From contig SSNP01000001.1 of NCBI GenBank assembly GCA_006937955.1, positions 7,324,165 through 7,388,164 of the forward strand: DNA of 64,000 bases, given 5' to 3'. The stretch's first letter is position 1. The number at the start of each line of letters is the position of its first letter. A program made the position numbers and the translations under genes. This document shows positions 1-12,967 of this stretch, piece after piece. The stretch is from Pachypanchax playfairii (Eukaryota > Chordata > Actinopteri > Cyprinodontiformes > Aplocheilidae). Under the pieces are notes generated by a model that saw nothing but the letters and a program-made list of their open reading frames with translations, searched no databases and was not told the origin of the DNA.

Positions 1-1140
1 CTCATTATATAAAGACTCTTCAAGAAGCTGTTTATGTATTTTGGATGCACTTTAACAAATGGAAACATGACTGGGACACTGTACAGCTTAACGTAAACAT
101 CTGTCTATACAACATCACATCTGGCACAAATAATCCAAAGAAAATTAGCCCACGCATTTAAATATGTGCTGAAACTGTCAATTTATCAGGAGAACAGTGG
201 TTTGATTAAACCAATGAAGATCTATTGCACAAGACAAGAGTCAAACAGTTGGTGCTGGAAGGTAAGACTCAGTCCTCCTACCGTCCTCTGTGTAAAGACA
301 ATGGTGTTAAAAAGTCTTCATCAATACATTGTTCACCTTGTTATAGTATAAACACAAGACAGCAGTGGTGATGGAATACACTTCATGAAAACACGACTTT
401 TTATGAAGTGATTCTGGTAAAACGAGAAGGTTAAACAGACTTTGTGCAGATCAAGGATCACAACCCTCTTCTTAGCTCTATTGTATTTTTATTGTTGTTG
501 TTTGATGTTTTTTCTGGTTTAAGTGCAAATTTTTTGTAAAGTGGTTTTAAAAATGGGACAAACATCACCCTCAGGCATCAAGTAGGAATACTCTCCTTTC
601 ACTCATCCATCCATTAGCACGTGATGGATGGTGCCAACGGAGCATCACCATTAATAAAGTTGGGGCGTGAACTTGTATTTTTACTTGTACACTCCTGACA
701 GTCAGACATGTTTACATTATCTTTATTCTCTAAATTTTATTTAGATGAAGCGACATCTGCTTTGACCAAGATTAGTTCAAATAAAAATGGACACCAAGAA
801 AAGGGTTAAACTGTGTGATTCAGACAAAAATCCAACAGCTTAGAACAGACGGCATCATGGAACTGAAAGAGAAAAGACAAACTTAGATTTAAAAGAACCC
901 TTTTCTTTTTTAAAAAAGAACAAAGTGCTCATGTTAAAATTCTTAGAAGTGAGCTGATTTAATAGAAAACAGATGGAAAGCAGTCAGAGCAGAGAGTCTT
1001 CTGCCGTTGGCATAGAAACTGAACATGGACACTTCAGGTTAAAGGGTGATACCGCTCAGTCTCGATTCCCATAAATCCTCAACTATTTTTACCTTGTGTA
1101 AACAAGCTGTTTAGTTAAAACCGCAAAACCTTAAGAACTT
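1..1140. other. Unannotated AT-rich sequence
   Basis: No open reading frame longer than about 60 codons, no recognisable repeat family and no splice-flanked exon is visible. A short hairpin (arms CCATCCA at 607-613 and TGGATGG at 625-631) is the only structure noted. It probably derives from fish CATC-type simple sequence. Confidence 0.5.
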
Positions 1141-1252
1141 CACGTGAGGGAAGCACATGTGAAAATAATGTGTGATGCATTAAGATTCAAAACATGTTAT
1201 GCATGTTTGGAACAAAAACATGGAAATGTCACATGTGAAAATAACATGTGAA
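1141..1252. repeat. E-box-rich stretch with a duplicated 22-bp motif
   Basis: A perfect CACGTG occurs at the start. Two near-identical 22-base motifs beginning CACATGTGAAAATAA lie at 1154-1175 and 1230-1251, and an ACATGTTATGCATGT stretch sits between them. CACGTG and CACATGTG are palindromic E-box cores bound by bHLH factors in general. CACATGTGAAA runs also occur inside some fish repeats as I remember them, so repeat origin and regulatory use are both possible. No neighbouring gene helps decide. Confidence 0.4.
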
Positions 1253-4200
1253 CCCCGTTGTCTGGACGTGTTTCCTGTTGGATGTTGGAGAGTGTTCATG
1301 TGGTCAAATGTTTTTTCTACATGGGATTATATGTTGAAAATGTGAAGTTCATGCAGAAAAGTTTTTCTATTGATTTTCTTTGTTTTTTTCCAAACAAGTT
1401 TGAAACCGTCTGCGTTTATTCCCATGTATCATTAATGTTGTTGTTTTTAATTCTGCCTATTAAAATCTGATAGAATTTAAATGTATTTTCTGTAACATGT
1501 TGTTTTGCATTTCAGATGTTGATAAAGATTAACATCATTTATTGGATTTACAGTTGTGAAACTCTTCCTGAAGCTAAAAAGTATATTTAATTAAAATGAT
1601 CATCAAAAGAAATAACTTTGAGAGAAACCTGCATTGTTACATTAACAACTTGATGATTATTGCTCAAAACTGATATAATTAACTGATATTATTATGATGA
1701 ATGAATAAACTGTTTTTTCTTCTATGTTTTGTAAAATAAGCTGGAAGTTAGATTCTGATCAATAGTAGGTTCTAAATGACGAGGATCGTGTATTTATACT
1801 CTCCTAATCAGTCTTTTGGTGACAAGAAGAAAGTAAACTCATCGGGCCGTTTCTTTCTAAAGGTCACCAACTCTGTATTTCACATTAGCAAATTTGAAAA
1901 TCCTGCTGTAGTATTTCTATGGCAACGAGAGTAATTACTTGTAGCTGTGTTTGAGCATGTCAAATATAATTTACAGATCAGAAATAACATTTTTGTGAAA
2001 TAAACTCAACAAACAATTGTAAATCTTCCAGAGTGACAGTGATATGCTGAACTACTTTGTAGAAAAAGCTCAAAAAGTGTAAAAATGTGAGTTTTAACTC
2101 ATGCAACATGAAGTCAGTAAACTACAGACAGAAGGCGGGTGTTTACCGACTCGGCCGCTCTGCGACCCCTTTATGCCAGATGAGAGAGAAGAGACCAGAG
2201 AGGTAAATGATCTAACGAGGCTCATCTCTCTGTGGGCAGAGAGCTCTTTAGGAGGGAGTTCATATTTCACTCGTAAGTGGGAAAAGTGACCAAACCTGAT
2301 ACCTGAATTTTATTTGGAAATGGGGGTTTTTAAAGGGTGACGGTAAGACCCACCTGAGGCTATAACAGTAAAAGCACAAAAATAGACAAAGGGCAGTGCT
2401 GCCGCCTTGTTTTGAACCCTCTTCGCTGCGTCTCACCCCCCACACCTGCCTTACTGTTTAACTGTGCGGGTGTTTGGCCGAAGCCACGATGAGCGGAGTG
2501 TCAAACTGAGCTGACGGATTGTTGACATCTTCACTCACAGGGTGTGTGGAGTAAATGCTCTTGACAGGGACTGCTGTTTTATTTCTCGGGTGAGACCTGA
2601 TGAATTCTGAAGCTCTCGTGTCAGCACCCGTTCTTTATTGGCTGTAACATTTTTTCTCTGTCAACTTTTGTGCTCGTCCAAGTCGCAGGATCTCAGGGGA
2701 GGAGCGTCTGGGGACCTGAGACTTCGACTAGATACCCTGAAACAATATTTTATATTCACACACAAAGGATGGTGTGTGTTCATATTAATAAAACTACACA
2801 GGGGATGTGCTTCAGAAACACGCCTCTGGCTTGTTTGCTTTGCTTTCTTTTCTTGTTTTTCCTTGTTTCTTTAAGCAGTTTTTCCCCTTGCGGTGATGTC
2901 CATATGGTGAAATCACACTGTATAATTTCAGGGTGTGTATACAAAGTGAATCCCACTTCCTTCAAGCTCAAATGCACTCTTCTACCTGCTGAGCACAAAC
3001 TTCTCCAAGCTTTGATCATCAGGCGCTCCCCCCCATGCACACAAACGTGAACTCATTCTTTAACAGACTCAAAGACAATGAACTAAACTAAAAAGTATCC
3101 CAGAAGCTTTTATTCTGCAGAACCATTACAGACTAAGCAGCTCACAGTAAAGCTGATTAAATACAGCCTGGGTTTACGTCTTCTTAATAAACTGTAATAC
3201 ATTTTTAATTCACATTTTTATGACGCGTGTCCTCCAAAATGCAGAACTTGGCTCATAAATAAAGGTATTGCTGCCATGGCATCAACGCGCTGCAGAAACA
3301 AGCGCTATCCTGACAAGCTGAAACTACCCGAGGATCATGAAGAACTAACTCTGGGTTCTCAACATCTACTTTTATTTTTCTGCAGGAAAAACATGTTTTT
3401 GTTTTTTCATATGTATGCATTTATATATATGCTCAGATTTTCTTTAGGTAATTTTTATATCTGAGTCACTATATGAAGGATGCTGGTTGAAGCTTGTTGA
3501 TTGGCTTGTTTTTGTCCCCTTCAGCTCCCTGGAAGTCATCACAATCCTTCTCTTTCTGTGTTGCTGAGGATGTTTCCTGCTACATTGGTGTTCACATTGT
3601 ACAATCATTGCCCACTCATCTATCTCAAGTAGAAAAAACAAACTGGTATCATCTGACTAAGCGGCGTCCTTATCATGATCCTGGTTCTGTTGTCTCACTA
3701 ATTTCCTCACTCTTGCGCGTGGTGTTCTCACAGTGGTAATGTGTGCTCTTCGGGGTTTGGTTTACACAGATTTGGCCTCTTAACCGAGTCATTTTCTCCA
3801 CTCCTAATCTCAGAAACATGGCTGCTATCTGATCCTCCACAAAAGCCTTTTAGCCAGACTCACACAGGTTTTGCTTTTCTTGGCAGACAACTGACAGCCA
3901 AACATTTCTCATTGTGCATTTCAAAAAAAAAAAAAGTGTAATTTGAGGACGTGGCTGTCGTGGTTGAAGCATGTGTAATTTAAGAACCATGCATTATCTG
4001 GAAAAAGAAATAGAAAACATGTTTTTTTCCGCTCTATTATCTTTGTAACAAATTGGAATACAGATATAATTTGTTTGTAATAACTAGGGTTACTTAAATC
4101 TTTAAAATTAAAAAAATTATCACCAAATGTGATCCATCTATAACATGTTTTATGGTTTTCACAAAGATATTTGTGAAAAATACCCTTTTCTGATGCATAT

Positions 4201-5206
4201 GTGAGTGAAAATGATATTTCACAAGGCGGTAAGAGATGGGGAATGTGCAGGATGATAGAACTGGATTGTTCAGTAGTGTGGAGTGAATGGAGCGTAGGAG
4301 GATCCTGCCTGTGTGTCCGTGGTAAAGCACCACCCCCCACCCCCGCCGCCACGCGCCTCATGGCAGAATAGTGAAGCAGATGGGTCATAGGGAGAAACGT
4401 ATCAGTGTGAGGAGTGACAGCCAGCGATCATTACGTCCAATCAGAGCGGTGCAGGAAGTGCAGACCGATTGAGATTGATGGCACCAGACTGCTGCTTTAC
4501 TGCAGAATAAATGAGGAGAAGATGCGAGCATGAGGGAACAACAAAATCCCAGAGTCTTCTCCTTTTCTTAAACACTGAGATTTGGTGTTATTGTGCTTGG
4601 GACTGTTGGTGCTTGTTTCTGTACAAGCTCTGTTGGCAACAACAGCACGGCTTATAAATGAAGCAGTAAGGGAAGATGTCAGGGAGACGGCTGTACTGGA
4701 GTTACAGTACAATTGTATTCATTTTCTCATTTAATCACAATAAGCAGGTTAAAATGTTTACATTGGAGGCAGCGATGGAACAAATCCTCTTTCAGGTCCA
4801 GGTTTTCTGTCATACTTTCATTTATAGTTACTGACATTTTTGCAGCAATCTCAGTGACTCATTTATAGACTCTCATTGTTTTCCAAACAAACACTTCTTC
4901 TTTCTCTTTAATTGGTCCAACCTGAAACACGTATCTGTGTGTCTTGGCTTTATTTGTTGGGTTAATCCCTGAAACTGATTTAATACACTTCAGGATTTCC
5001 ACCCCGTTGGACAAAGCTGTATTTTATTCAAACATTCTACTCAGAAACACTGTAGAGACCGTGTTTTAATGCAAACCGAGGATTCAAGGTACAAATTGAA
5101 AGTAGCAAAAACAGACAAAAAAACCCCCACTTTTTTATCCACAATTTATTGAAAACGTACAGAAACGTAGTACTGCCAGAGCTGAGAAATACATTTAGAA
5201 GGATCA
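1253..5206. other. Unannotated sequence, no gene recognised
   Basis: Only chance-length open frames occur on either strand, the longest being 155 codons on the minus strand near 3921-4388, with no domain-like composition. Homopolymer runs occur near 3920-3935 (A) and a C-rich patch near 4330-4350. Nothing supports a gene or a named repeat. Confidence 0.5.
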
Positions 5207-5233
5207 TCTCGTTATAACGAGAAAGTTTCTCGT
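5207..5233. repeat. Two overlapping perfect palindromes
   Basis: TCTCGTTATAACGAGA at 5207-5222 is a perfect 16-base palindrome. It overlaps a second inverted repeat, ACGAGAAA-G-TTTCTCGT at 5217-5233, with 8-base arms. The next bases (cgtttttacgaaaa) continue the pattern weakly. Motifs of this TCTCGTTATAACGAGA kind recur in fish genomes inside short DNA-transposon-like repeats, as I remember it. Here no flanking duplication could be placed, so only the palindromes are called. Confidence 0.7.
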
Positions 5234-8070
5234 TTTTACGAAAAAGAACGTCATAAGCAATAACACCAGGTGGGATATTTGAGTGTCATCCAGACTTTTT
5301 TACCCCCAAAAAATCAAAAACTAGAAACTGGAATCTGAATTATTTTTTTTAAACTTTTCACTACTTTTTTTTACATTAACAGACTGATTTACATGAAAAA
5401 CGCTGTTTTTTTGTCCTTAAACAAAAATTGGACACACATAATAAAGTATTTGGGCTGATGGATGGTGTGTCCTGTTCTCTGTTGCTATTGATGCTGCTAG
5501 CTTTGGCTCATCAGAACTTATACTGTGTATACTACATTATAGTTATTCTACGAAGTCCTCCTGCCAAACATTCAAATAACAGATCAGATCAACAGGAACA
5601 TCCAAACTTATCAGGTCTTTTTCTCGTTGGTGGAGAACAGACCAACAGCTTGTGTTGGAGTCGAGATCGCTATCTAAAATCAATACACCACAATCTGGCC
5701 TTATCTTCCTTTCTGACATGGTGTACAGACACTTTTCCACACTTGACAATGTCCTCAAAAATTCTCAGCATCTTTTATCAAATTAAATTCCGAATCTGCT
5801 TAATAAATATAATTTTTTTCCCTTTTATTTTGTTAAAGATAACCTTCCTCTCGTGTTCAAAGCTTGTTTAAATAATCCCCATGTGTTTTTGTCCCTGTTC
5901 AGCTGCTCTCCCCAGCAGGCTCATGACCTTAAAGTGAGCATTGCACACGTCCTGTCCTTTTTCACTGCCTTCAGTCCACTTTATGGATTTTGGTGCCCCT
6001 CTGCTTTGCCCTGCAGCTTACAGGGTCCAGTGATTTACAGATCCTGTCTCCATATGTCCAGGAAACATCTGACAGACAGGATGATTTCTTGCATCACCTT
6101 TTCAATGCAAACTACATTAGATTAATTCCAAAATGACCTCATGACATTCTGCATATGGTACCTGAGGCTTGAGCTGTCAGGTTTTGACAAAGCAAAGCTT
6201 TTCCCCCCATGCAAATTTTTGTTTACACGGCCTTTTGCCTCTGACGTTGCACAGTGCATTTCCCCAGGATTTGGGTTATGTTGCATGATCTGCACAGCTA
6301 CAAGAACTGACAGAGGACAGTGGGACAATGCAGCGGTGGCATGGCTCTGAGATGAAAAAATGGGAGGAAAGACAGAGGAGAGAGGAGACAGAGTTGCACA
6401 CTGTGAAGGATGGAAGCGGCCCTGCTGGAGGCTCGCCACAGGCTATGTCTGACATCCCTCTCTCTGACGGACTGATGAGATTACCCTGACATTTTTTCCT
6501 TCTAACTTAAATTGCATTACCACAAGGATCTTATGTTAGGCAGATCTCCATATTCTTCTCAGGGGGATTCGAGCTCCATTTTGCTCAGTGCTTCATTCTT
6601 TTCGCTCTTTTTTTTCAGTCACACTCAGAGGGATGAAATCTTCTTTACAGCCTTTCGTGTATTATCTGGTAGCGAGACTACATGGATCCCATTTCAGAGA
6701 CTGTGCGGCTTTTTTTTGCCACCATACGTCATGGTAATGGAGTGCCCCCTTTTTAGACCCTTCTCATAGTAAAGTAGAGGGATGCAGGTCACTAAGTTTC
6801 TACTGAACTGCGACATTTGATTAGATACCCACTCCTGCATGGTGGACTGGTAACACAAATAACTAACCAAGCAATTCAGCCTGAGGGTCACTTGTAATTA
6901 GAGATAACCCATTTAAAAGCAACTCTAAACAAATACTGTGAACTATACAGATTGGGGTCATGAGAGCATGTTTTTTACGCGTATAATTTACATTCACCTT
7001 TTGCAGTTCACCTTGACATTTAAGGTTAACTGACAAATTAGGGCGGTGTTTTTTGGGGGGGTTGGGAATACATTGGGAGTCTGTTCGCCACCCGAGTTGG
7101 CACTCTATTTGCTGAGCTGCATAGCATAATGGTCTCAATTAGTCTAAAAGTCACTGTGGGTAATAATTCACCTCACTCAGGCTTCATTTCCTCAGATTCA
7201 AGTCAAGCATAGCACAGGAAATGACACTTCAGGCACTTTTAAAAAATGATGAGGACAAGGGGAACGATTGCCACGGTAAATCAGGTGAGTGCTACGTGAA
7301 TGGTGACAGCGTTTGAGTCTGTCAGTTACTGTGGTGACATGTTCATCAAGGTGCAGGTGATATCACTCAATCACTGTATCTGTTCGAAAGACTGGTCACC
7401 GGCATTAAACACAGATCACATCAACAGAGCAACAACCGGATAAAATAAAGCACTGACAGCTCCTCTTGGTTCTTACTTTATGAGTGTGTTCTCACACAAA
7501 GTGACATTTTAGTACATGAATAGCAATCGAAAATTATTTTTGGGGATTTTGAAACTTTTCACTTCTCAAAAAACAAAGAACAAAACATTTTGAGATGCTG
7601 AAACTCCTGATGCTACGCTGGTATTAGTTTTGATTTAAGATCATTTAGCAGCCGTTTGAATTAAATTATTCTTTTCCTTTAATGATCTATTTCAGGTCCA
7701 AAAGGTAAATCTTTTATTATTAAGTAATTTTCCAGAAAGACGTAAAGGAAGACAACTTGTTCAAGATGTGGGCTAATTCAGTACTAATGTAATCATTATT
7801 GTATGTCTTACTACAAATATTGAGATAAAAATGTGTTTAATGTTTCCCAGTCTGGTTCTACGGTGACGCTGGCAGAATATCACTCATTGCTGGAGGAACT
7901 TTCATTGGGGGGGCAATTAAATGCCAGTAAAAGAGCAAAATTCTTAGTAACACCAAAACTGAAACCAAATAACTCACTCAACAATAATTATCTGCCTAAA
8001 TGGTTGCCATATGTCAAATTATAATAAAGAGGACATAAAGTGCTTTTGAAAACTCAAACACAAAAAGCCA
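5234..8070. other. Unannotated sequence, no gene recognised
   Basis: A 147-codon open frame (5428-5871, plus) overlaps a 71-codon frame on the other strand. Neither has domain-like composition, a convincing start context or splice support. A G-run lies near 7055-7061. No repeat family is recognised. Confidence 0.45.
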
Positions 8071-8125
8071 ACATCCATTCATCCATTTTCTGAACCCGAT
8101 TCTTCCAGTTCAGGGTCCAACTTCC
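8071..8125 (-). repeat. Fragment of a tRNA-promoter-like teleost repeat (3' end)
   Basis: The stretch contains catccattcatccattttctgaaccc followed by a 'ttccagttcagggtc' block. This matches, read on the minus strand, the remembered 3' end of the abundant fish repeat that ends in GGATGGATGG tails. Only about 55 bases are recognisable and the tRNA-like head is absent. Longer relatives lie at 61878-62122 and at the window end. Confidence 0.5.
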
Positions 8126-10384
8126 CACAAGCCCATTTTAAAAAAGTCAACAACAAAAACCTGCAATAAGCTCTCAAATAAAACTTGAGGTATTGTTTGT
8201 CTACGAGACACTTCATGATGATGTCATCAATTCACGGAACATTACTTTGTCTTCAGCCTGTGAAAACCTCATGTGTTTATCCACAAGTTTGAGACGCTTG
8301 ACAAGGCTGACGGTGTCTGCAGTCCGAGCAGAACTTGTAGATCTAATCCTGGTTCTTTCTGTTGGTTTTGGTCCAAACCTTCGCTGAATGCCAAAGAGCA
8401 GCGACCATCTCATTAACTGTTAATTACATCTTGAAAAATGATGATAGATGATATGAGGTGTGTCTCATTCTGCCATGCTGGCTGGCTGTGTAAAACAGAG
8501 CGAGGTATCATCCAGGTATCATTTGCACCTCTCAAAAAGTTCCTGCTAACACTCCAGGGGGAAAGGAGAATGGCTGTGACATTGGAGGATAAAGATCTTC
8601 TCCATCTTTGGTCTAATCTGAAAATCATGCCTTACCAGTCATTAAAAAGCTGAACGATTTGTCATGCTGAATGCATGATTATATATATAACTGCTCAACT
8701 TACATGTTTCTCTAACTAATTTCTAAATACAGTTATAGAGGTGCAACTTACAATTAACACTATTTCGTTCTCTAAATTCACAGTTTCAATCATCTACTGA
8801 TTAACTGTTAATAAAAAGAATATAAAATGAGTTTAACACAATCCTGCACAATTAGTTTTGTTTGGTTTAAATTATCCAAAGGTCAAAATCCATCTTCAAA
8901 GCATGTGGAATAATGAAATATTTGTCCAATATGAATTTCCTCTGCTGCGTTATTCAGCTGCTCATCATTTTTAGCTGCTGCATTTTACTCTGGCAGATAA
9001 CAAATAACTCGCTGCAATTCTGAAATCAAAAACATTTCTTCACACATCCTCGTGTCTTTTGTTCAACCCTTCAAAGGCACAGAAATGATTAATTTCTATC
9101 CTCGCAGTCTTTCCAGGAACCCTGAAAGCCTTTGAACAAGTTCAATACAGTCAAGTTGTCAGTTTTTGAGACGAGAGCAGATTGAGGGTAAAGAGCCTCG
9201 GGGGCAATGGGATGAAGTCTGTTGCCACATTGTTGCAACATGCGTGGGATTCCCATGGGAGGGCTGGAAATGGAGTCCGGACAGAGCTCCTTCCCGACAT
9301 CTCAGGCCCACATGCCACTTCCATCACATCTCCTCTTCTGTGTTTGATGTCCAAATTGAGATTTGCTTCATCGCCTTTTTAGCTTCAGCCTTCCCATGTC
9401 CTCCTCCTCCTCATGGTTCCCTCAGGAAGGATGTTGAAGTTACTGTTTAGATGATAAACAGAGTTTCTGATGCATGGGTCTGTTTCACCATGTGCCTCTG
9501 GATTATCATCTGAACACCAGGACCAGGAACATCATGTTCTACTCTGTATCATGTCCACTTGACTGAGTTACACTCCATCGTCTTGAACTACATCTAGTGA
9601 CCTGGTCTTTGCCTCATCTGCCTGCTCCCAAAAAATGCAAAAACCCAAATATTTGTAGGCACTCTTGCATCTGCTTGTCATCCACACACAAATGATACTT
9701 TTACTGGTACAAAATGTGTTTTTTACATATTTATATATAGTATATGTTACTCAGTAATGGTTCTTTAATGATTAAAGCTTCAGTATGGTGCAGCTAAGCT
9801 AACTTAAATATACTAACTAATAGAGTCTTCAACAGTTACAGTGTGTCATACTTGTAAACCATTTAAAAGAGAGAGGATGTATTTGGTTCAGATGTTAGTG
9901 AAGTTTGAATCTAAATTCTTGGAAATTCAGAGAAACACCAGGAATAGCATGCCTCTTTACCCTGCTAGCCACCTGCTGTCTAAGTAGTCACAGTTTTTGC
10001 CTGAAAATTCGCCTCATTGGTCAGATGAGTTTCCACACGTTTCACTTTGAAATGAAAGCAGCAGCAAGATGCAGCTACTGCTGTTTCTGATATGTCACCC
10101 AGCACATCTGTGACCACCAGTACTTTTATTATCTCTAAGGAAACCTTAAAGATTGCTGATGATGTACCGAAGGAGAACGTGTTGCACATGTTCTTTAAAC
10201 TAGCAGTATTGATCTGAGCGGGACTTCATGTGTGCTGCTTATTTCTTCTCGGCTCACTTAACACCCTCTCCCTGAGAGGTTTTGAGAGTCCAGCAGTCAG
10301 TTTCGGTGTGGTTGTGACACACTCGGCAGGAAGAGGAAGGATCAGGGTGTTGTGGCTGTGACTGCTGGGGTTACGGGGGTGGCT
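8126..10384. other. Unannotated sequence, no gene recognised
   Basis: No exon, RNA gene or clear repeat was recognised. Overlapping short open frames at 9151-9450 lie on both strands in a more GC-balanced patch, which could be degraded coding or conserved non-coding DNA. No domain is visible. Confidence 0.4.
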
Positions 10385-10391
10385 GAAACAG

Positions 10392-10429
10392 ATTGGCTGG
10401 TATCACACTCTCACCTCGGGGGTATAAAG
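10392..10429 (+). promoter_or_regulatory. Candidate TATA-type core promoter
   Basis: An inverted CCAAT box (ATTGG, 10392-10396) is followed by GGGGGTATAAAGC with TATAAAG at 10423-10429, in a G-rich setting unlike the surrounding AT-rich DNA. A start site would be expected near 10455. Downstream there is only a 15-codon open frame from the ATG at 10566 and no recognised exon. The CCAAT-to-TATA spacing (about 30 bases) is shorter than usual. The match could be chance or a transposon promoter. Confidence 0.25.
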
Positions 10430-10469
10430 CTCTGGGAGGCGTGGTGGCTGAGTGAGCGTTTGTATCTGT

Positions 10470-12625
10470 TTTTGTGTGAGAGAGACTGACAGCAGGAGTG
10501 TGGGGTGGGTGGGTGAGGGATTGTGAGAAACACAAAATCTTCAGATTGCTGAGTTTGGATGCCATGACCCCACGCCGACCCCCATTTCCTGACTCAATTG
10601 CCTCAGCATGAGCCGGGCTCCGTTTCACAGCACCACTGCTTCTTCCCTCGTCCACAATCATGTGGACTCATGTGGGACTCCACACTGCTGACATCTCAAT
10701 AGTCATGACTAAATAATGACAAAGGGTCAGAGTGAGATCCTCCTCTTGTGATCTTTAATGGGCACAATGCTCATTTAATTAATTATCAATCAAAGCCTTA
10801 ATGAGAATGAAGGTTCAGTCGGCTCAGTGGGAGGTAAAAGAAAGTTTAGAAACAATTACAGAAATTATTACAGTTAGTACTACATGTTACAGAGTTCTGA
10901 TAGGCATGTTAGAGCAAAGTTAATAAGATGCCTTTTGTCTTTTGGATGATTAAATAAACCAATATTTTGCTTTATTTTCTCTGAAGTAGGATCACATGGT
11001 GGTCTTATGAGTAGTCAGCATCTTCCCAGTCTGGAAAATTAGAGGATATCTCAAATTTATCTGCTGTGAAAGGTAAATATTTATCCTGTATTTATTCAGG
11101 AAAATCCCAACCAGAGACAGATTCTATTTCTCGAGGGAGTCGTGGTCTCACTGAGCATGTCGATAGTCCATAAGCTCACTGTTTTCTTTCCTCACCCCCA
11201 AAAAACTCTTTGTATTGTGCAAATAACACTTGGAAAAAAAATCTTTCCTCTGTTGTTAAGTCTTTTATTTATGTGCAATTTCTTTTTTCTTTTTTTTTTT
11301 ATAACTTTGATGTGCTGTTTATTATACCTCCTAATAGAAAAACTCAAGAAAGACTGGGTCAGTAACTTAGCTGGAAGTTAGAAGTTCTATCTACAGGGAT
11401 TTAGTTTGACTGTAACGTTGACAATGTGTTCTCTCTGACCCAATAAACTGGATCTCAGGAGAAGTATCGCACTGGGCTGCAACTGCTGGTGAGGAATCGC
11501 AAACAGTCTTCACCAGGGAGAATTTAGAATGTCTCCAAACATCTCATGTCCCTCATATGAGTCACATGACTATGCTCCCTTGTCGTTGGAAATTTGAATG
11601 AAAATTTTGAGAGAAATTATTTATTTTAAAATGCTCACCTTGGATTTCTAGAACCTGTCTGGCACCTTTTCCATTTAGTGAGTGTAGAAGTGTGTAAAAT
11701 GTGACACAGTTTCAATTAGAGACCCTCCATCACAAATATTGCACTTTATTTAGAGTTTTAGCATCTGCATAAATATGATTACAACTGAAAACTTGGTTAT
11801 TTCCTGTCTCTAATTAGTCATCAACAGTTGCAGCTCTGTGATAAACTGCAGGAAGTTTTGTGTAGTAATGTAATTATACGTATAATTTTCAATAAGTAAG
11901 ATAAACAACAGTGTGATCTCTTTTATAATCACTGCTTTTTGCTGTCTGTTAGTACAATTTATTTTGGGATTAGAATGGGATTATTTGAAATCACTGCAGA
12001 TTTGTGAAGGCGTTTTTAACAACCTCAGCACTCCCATTTCAACAGTTCAGAAAATACTTTAAAAGTACACAGGGTGTATCAGTTTTTAGCATTGGTTTGA
12101 ACAGTTTGAAAGGTTGGTGGTAAGATTCCTTTCTGTGTTGTTCCTGCCCTGAGTAGCTGTTGGAGTGACCTCAGTTTGGAGATCGGTGAGAAATTCAGCT
12201 GACTGCTGATTATTACAACTCCACTCAAACTTTCTTCAAAAACATCCTTTTAAAACACTGAAAACTAGAAAAATACTTGTAGATCTCAGACCTCCACCAG
12301 ACATCTCCTCAGTTCCTCCATATTAGGATTTACACAGAAAATAACAGTCTCACATTTGTTGTATCGACATTATCAGAGTCACGCCTTTAGTAATTAGATC
12401 AACACTGATCTCATTATTAGTTCAGTAGTTATTGGGTTTTCTTCTGGATTGAGCAACAGAGCTTTGAAGGAACATCAAGTCTGTTACACACGTCTGATTC
12501 CAGAGTCTCGACTATCTTATAGAGTTAGTTACAGGTTTATAACATCATTTGTTTGTTTTAAAAAAAATCCAAAGGTTCCTTTTTTTGTATTTTCTAGATC
12601 CTAGTATCTGGAATTTTGTAACAAT
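10470..12625. other. Unannotated sequence, no gene recognised
   Basis: AT-rich with T runs near 11290. No open frame of note, no splice-flanked exon and no repeat family recognised. Confidence 0.5.
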
Positions 12626-12693
12626 CCAGATCAGTCCTTGCTCCAGATCCATCCTTGATCCAGATCCATCCCTGATCCAGATCAATCTATGCT
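12626..12693. repeat. 17-bp minisatellite, four units
   Basis: Four consecutive 17-base units start at 12626, 12643, 12660 and 12677, each beginning CCAGATC and following the pattern CCAGATCCATCCTTGAT with two to five substitutions. The array abuts the RTE-like repeat at 12694-12967. Relatives of that repeat usually carry GGATCCGGATCC-type iterations at this position, so the array probably belongs to the element. Confidence 0.85.
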
Positions 12694-12967
12694 ATCATGT
12701 AGATCCTGTTGAGAACTCACCCTGTATTTTGTTACTGAGTGCCTGGACAGGTATGTTAAAAACAGCTCTATCTCACAATGATGAAGAATCCTTAAAACCT
12801 TCCTGGATCCAGATTATCCCCAAAAATCTACTCACTTCTTTCCTTGGACCATTTCTGACCTTCCCTGAAAATGTTTTCAAAATCCATTCATAGGGTTTTG
12901 AGTTATCTCGCTAACAGACAAACTAACAAACGCTGGTGAAAACATCACCTCTGTCAGGTGGTAATAA
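12694..12967 (+). mobile_element. RTE-like non-LTR retrotransposon 3' end (or derived SINE)
   Basis: Diagnostic blocks appear in order: ttaaaaacagctctatctca, caatgatgaagaatccttaaaa, cctggatccagat, ttccttggaccatttctgac, ttttgagttatctcgctaac, agacaaactaacaaacgc and tgaaaacatcacct...ggtggtaataa. This is the remembered layout of a widespread fish 3'-terminal repeat that I associate with RTE-type LINEs. No coding part is present. A second copy lies on the minus strand at 29991-30200 and aligns block by block, which supports a mobile origin independent of the name. Confidence 0.6.

Noticed and set aside
3921..4388. 155-codon minus-strand open frame, the longest in the window
   Set aside because: No domain-like pattern, no promoter or splice context, and it ends in a low-complexity run of Phe codons from a poly-A tract. 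Treated as chance.
5428..5871. 147-codon plus-strand open frame with a hydrophobic N-terminus
   Set aside because: The hydrophobic part looks like a signal peptide only because of T-rich DNA. The rest has no domain-like features and another frame overlaps on the opposite strand.
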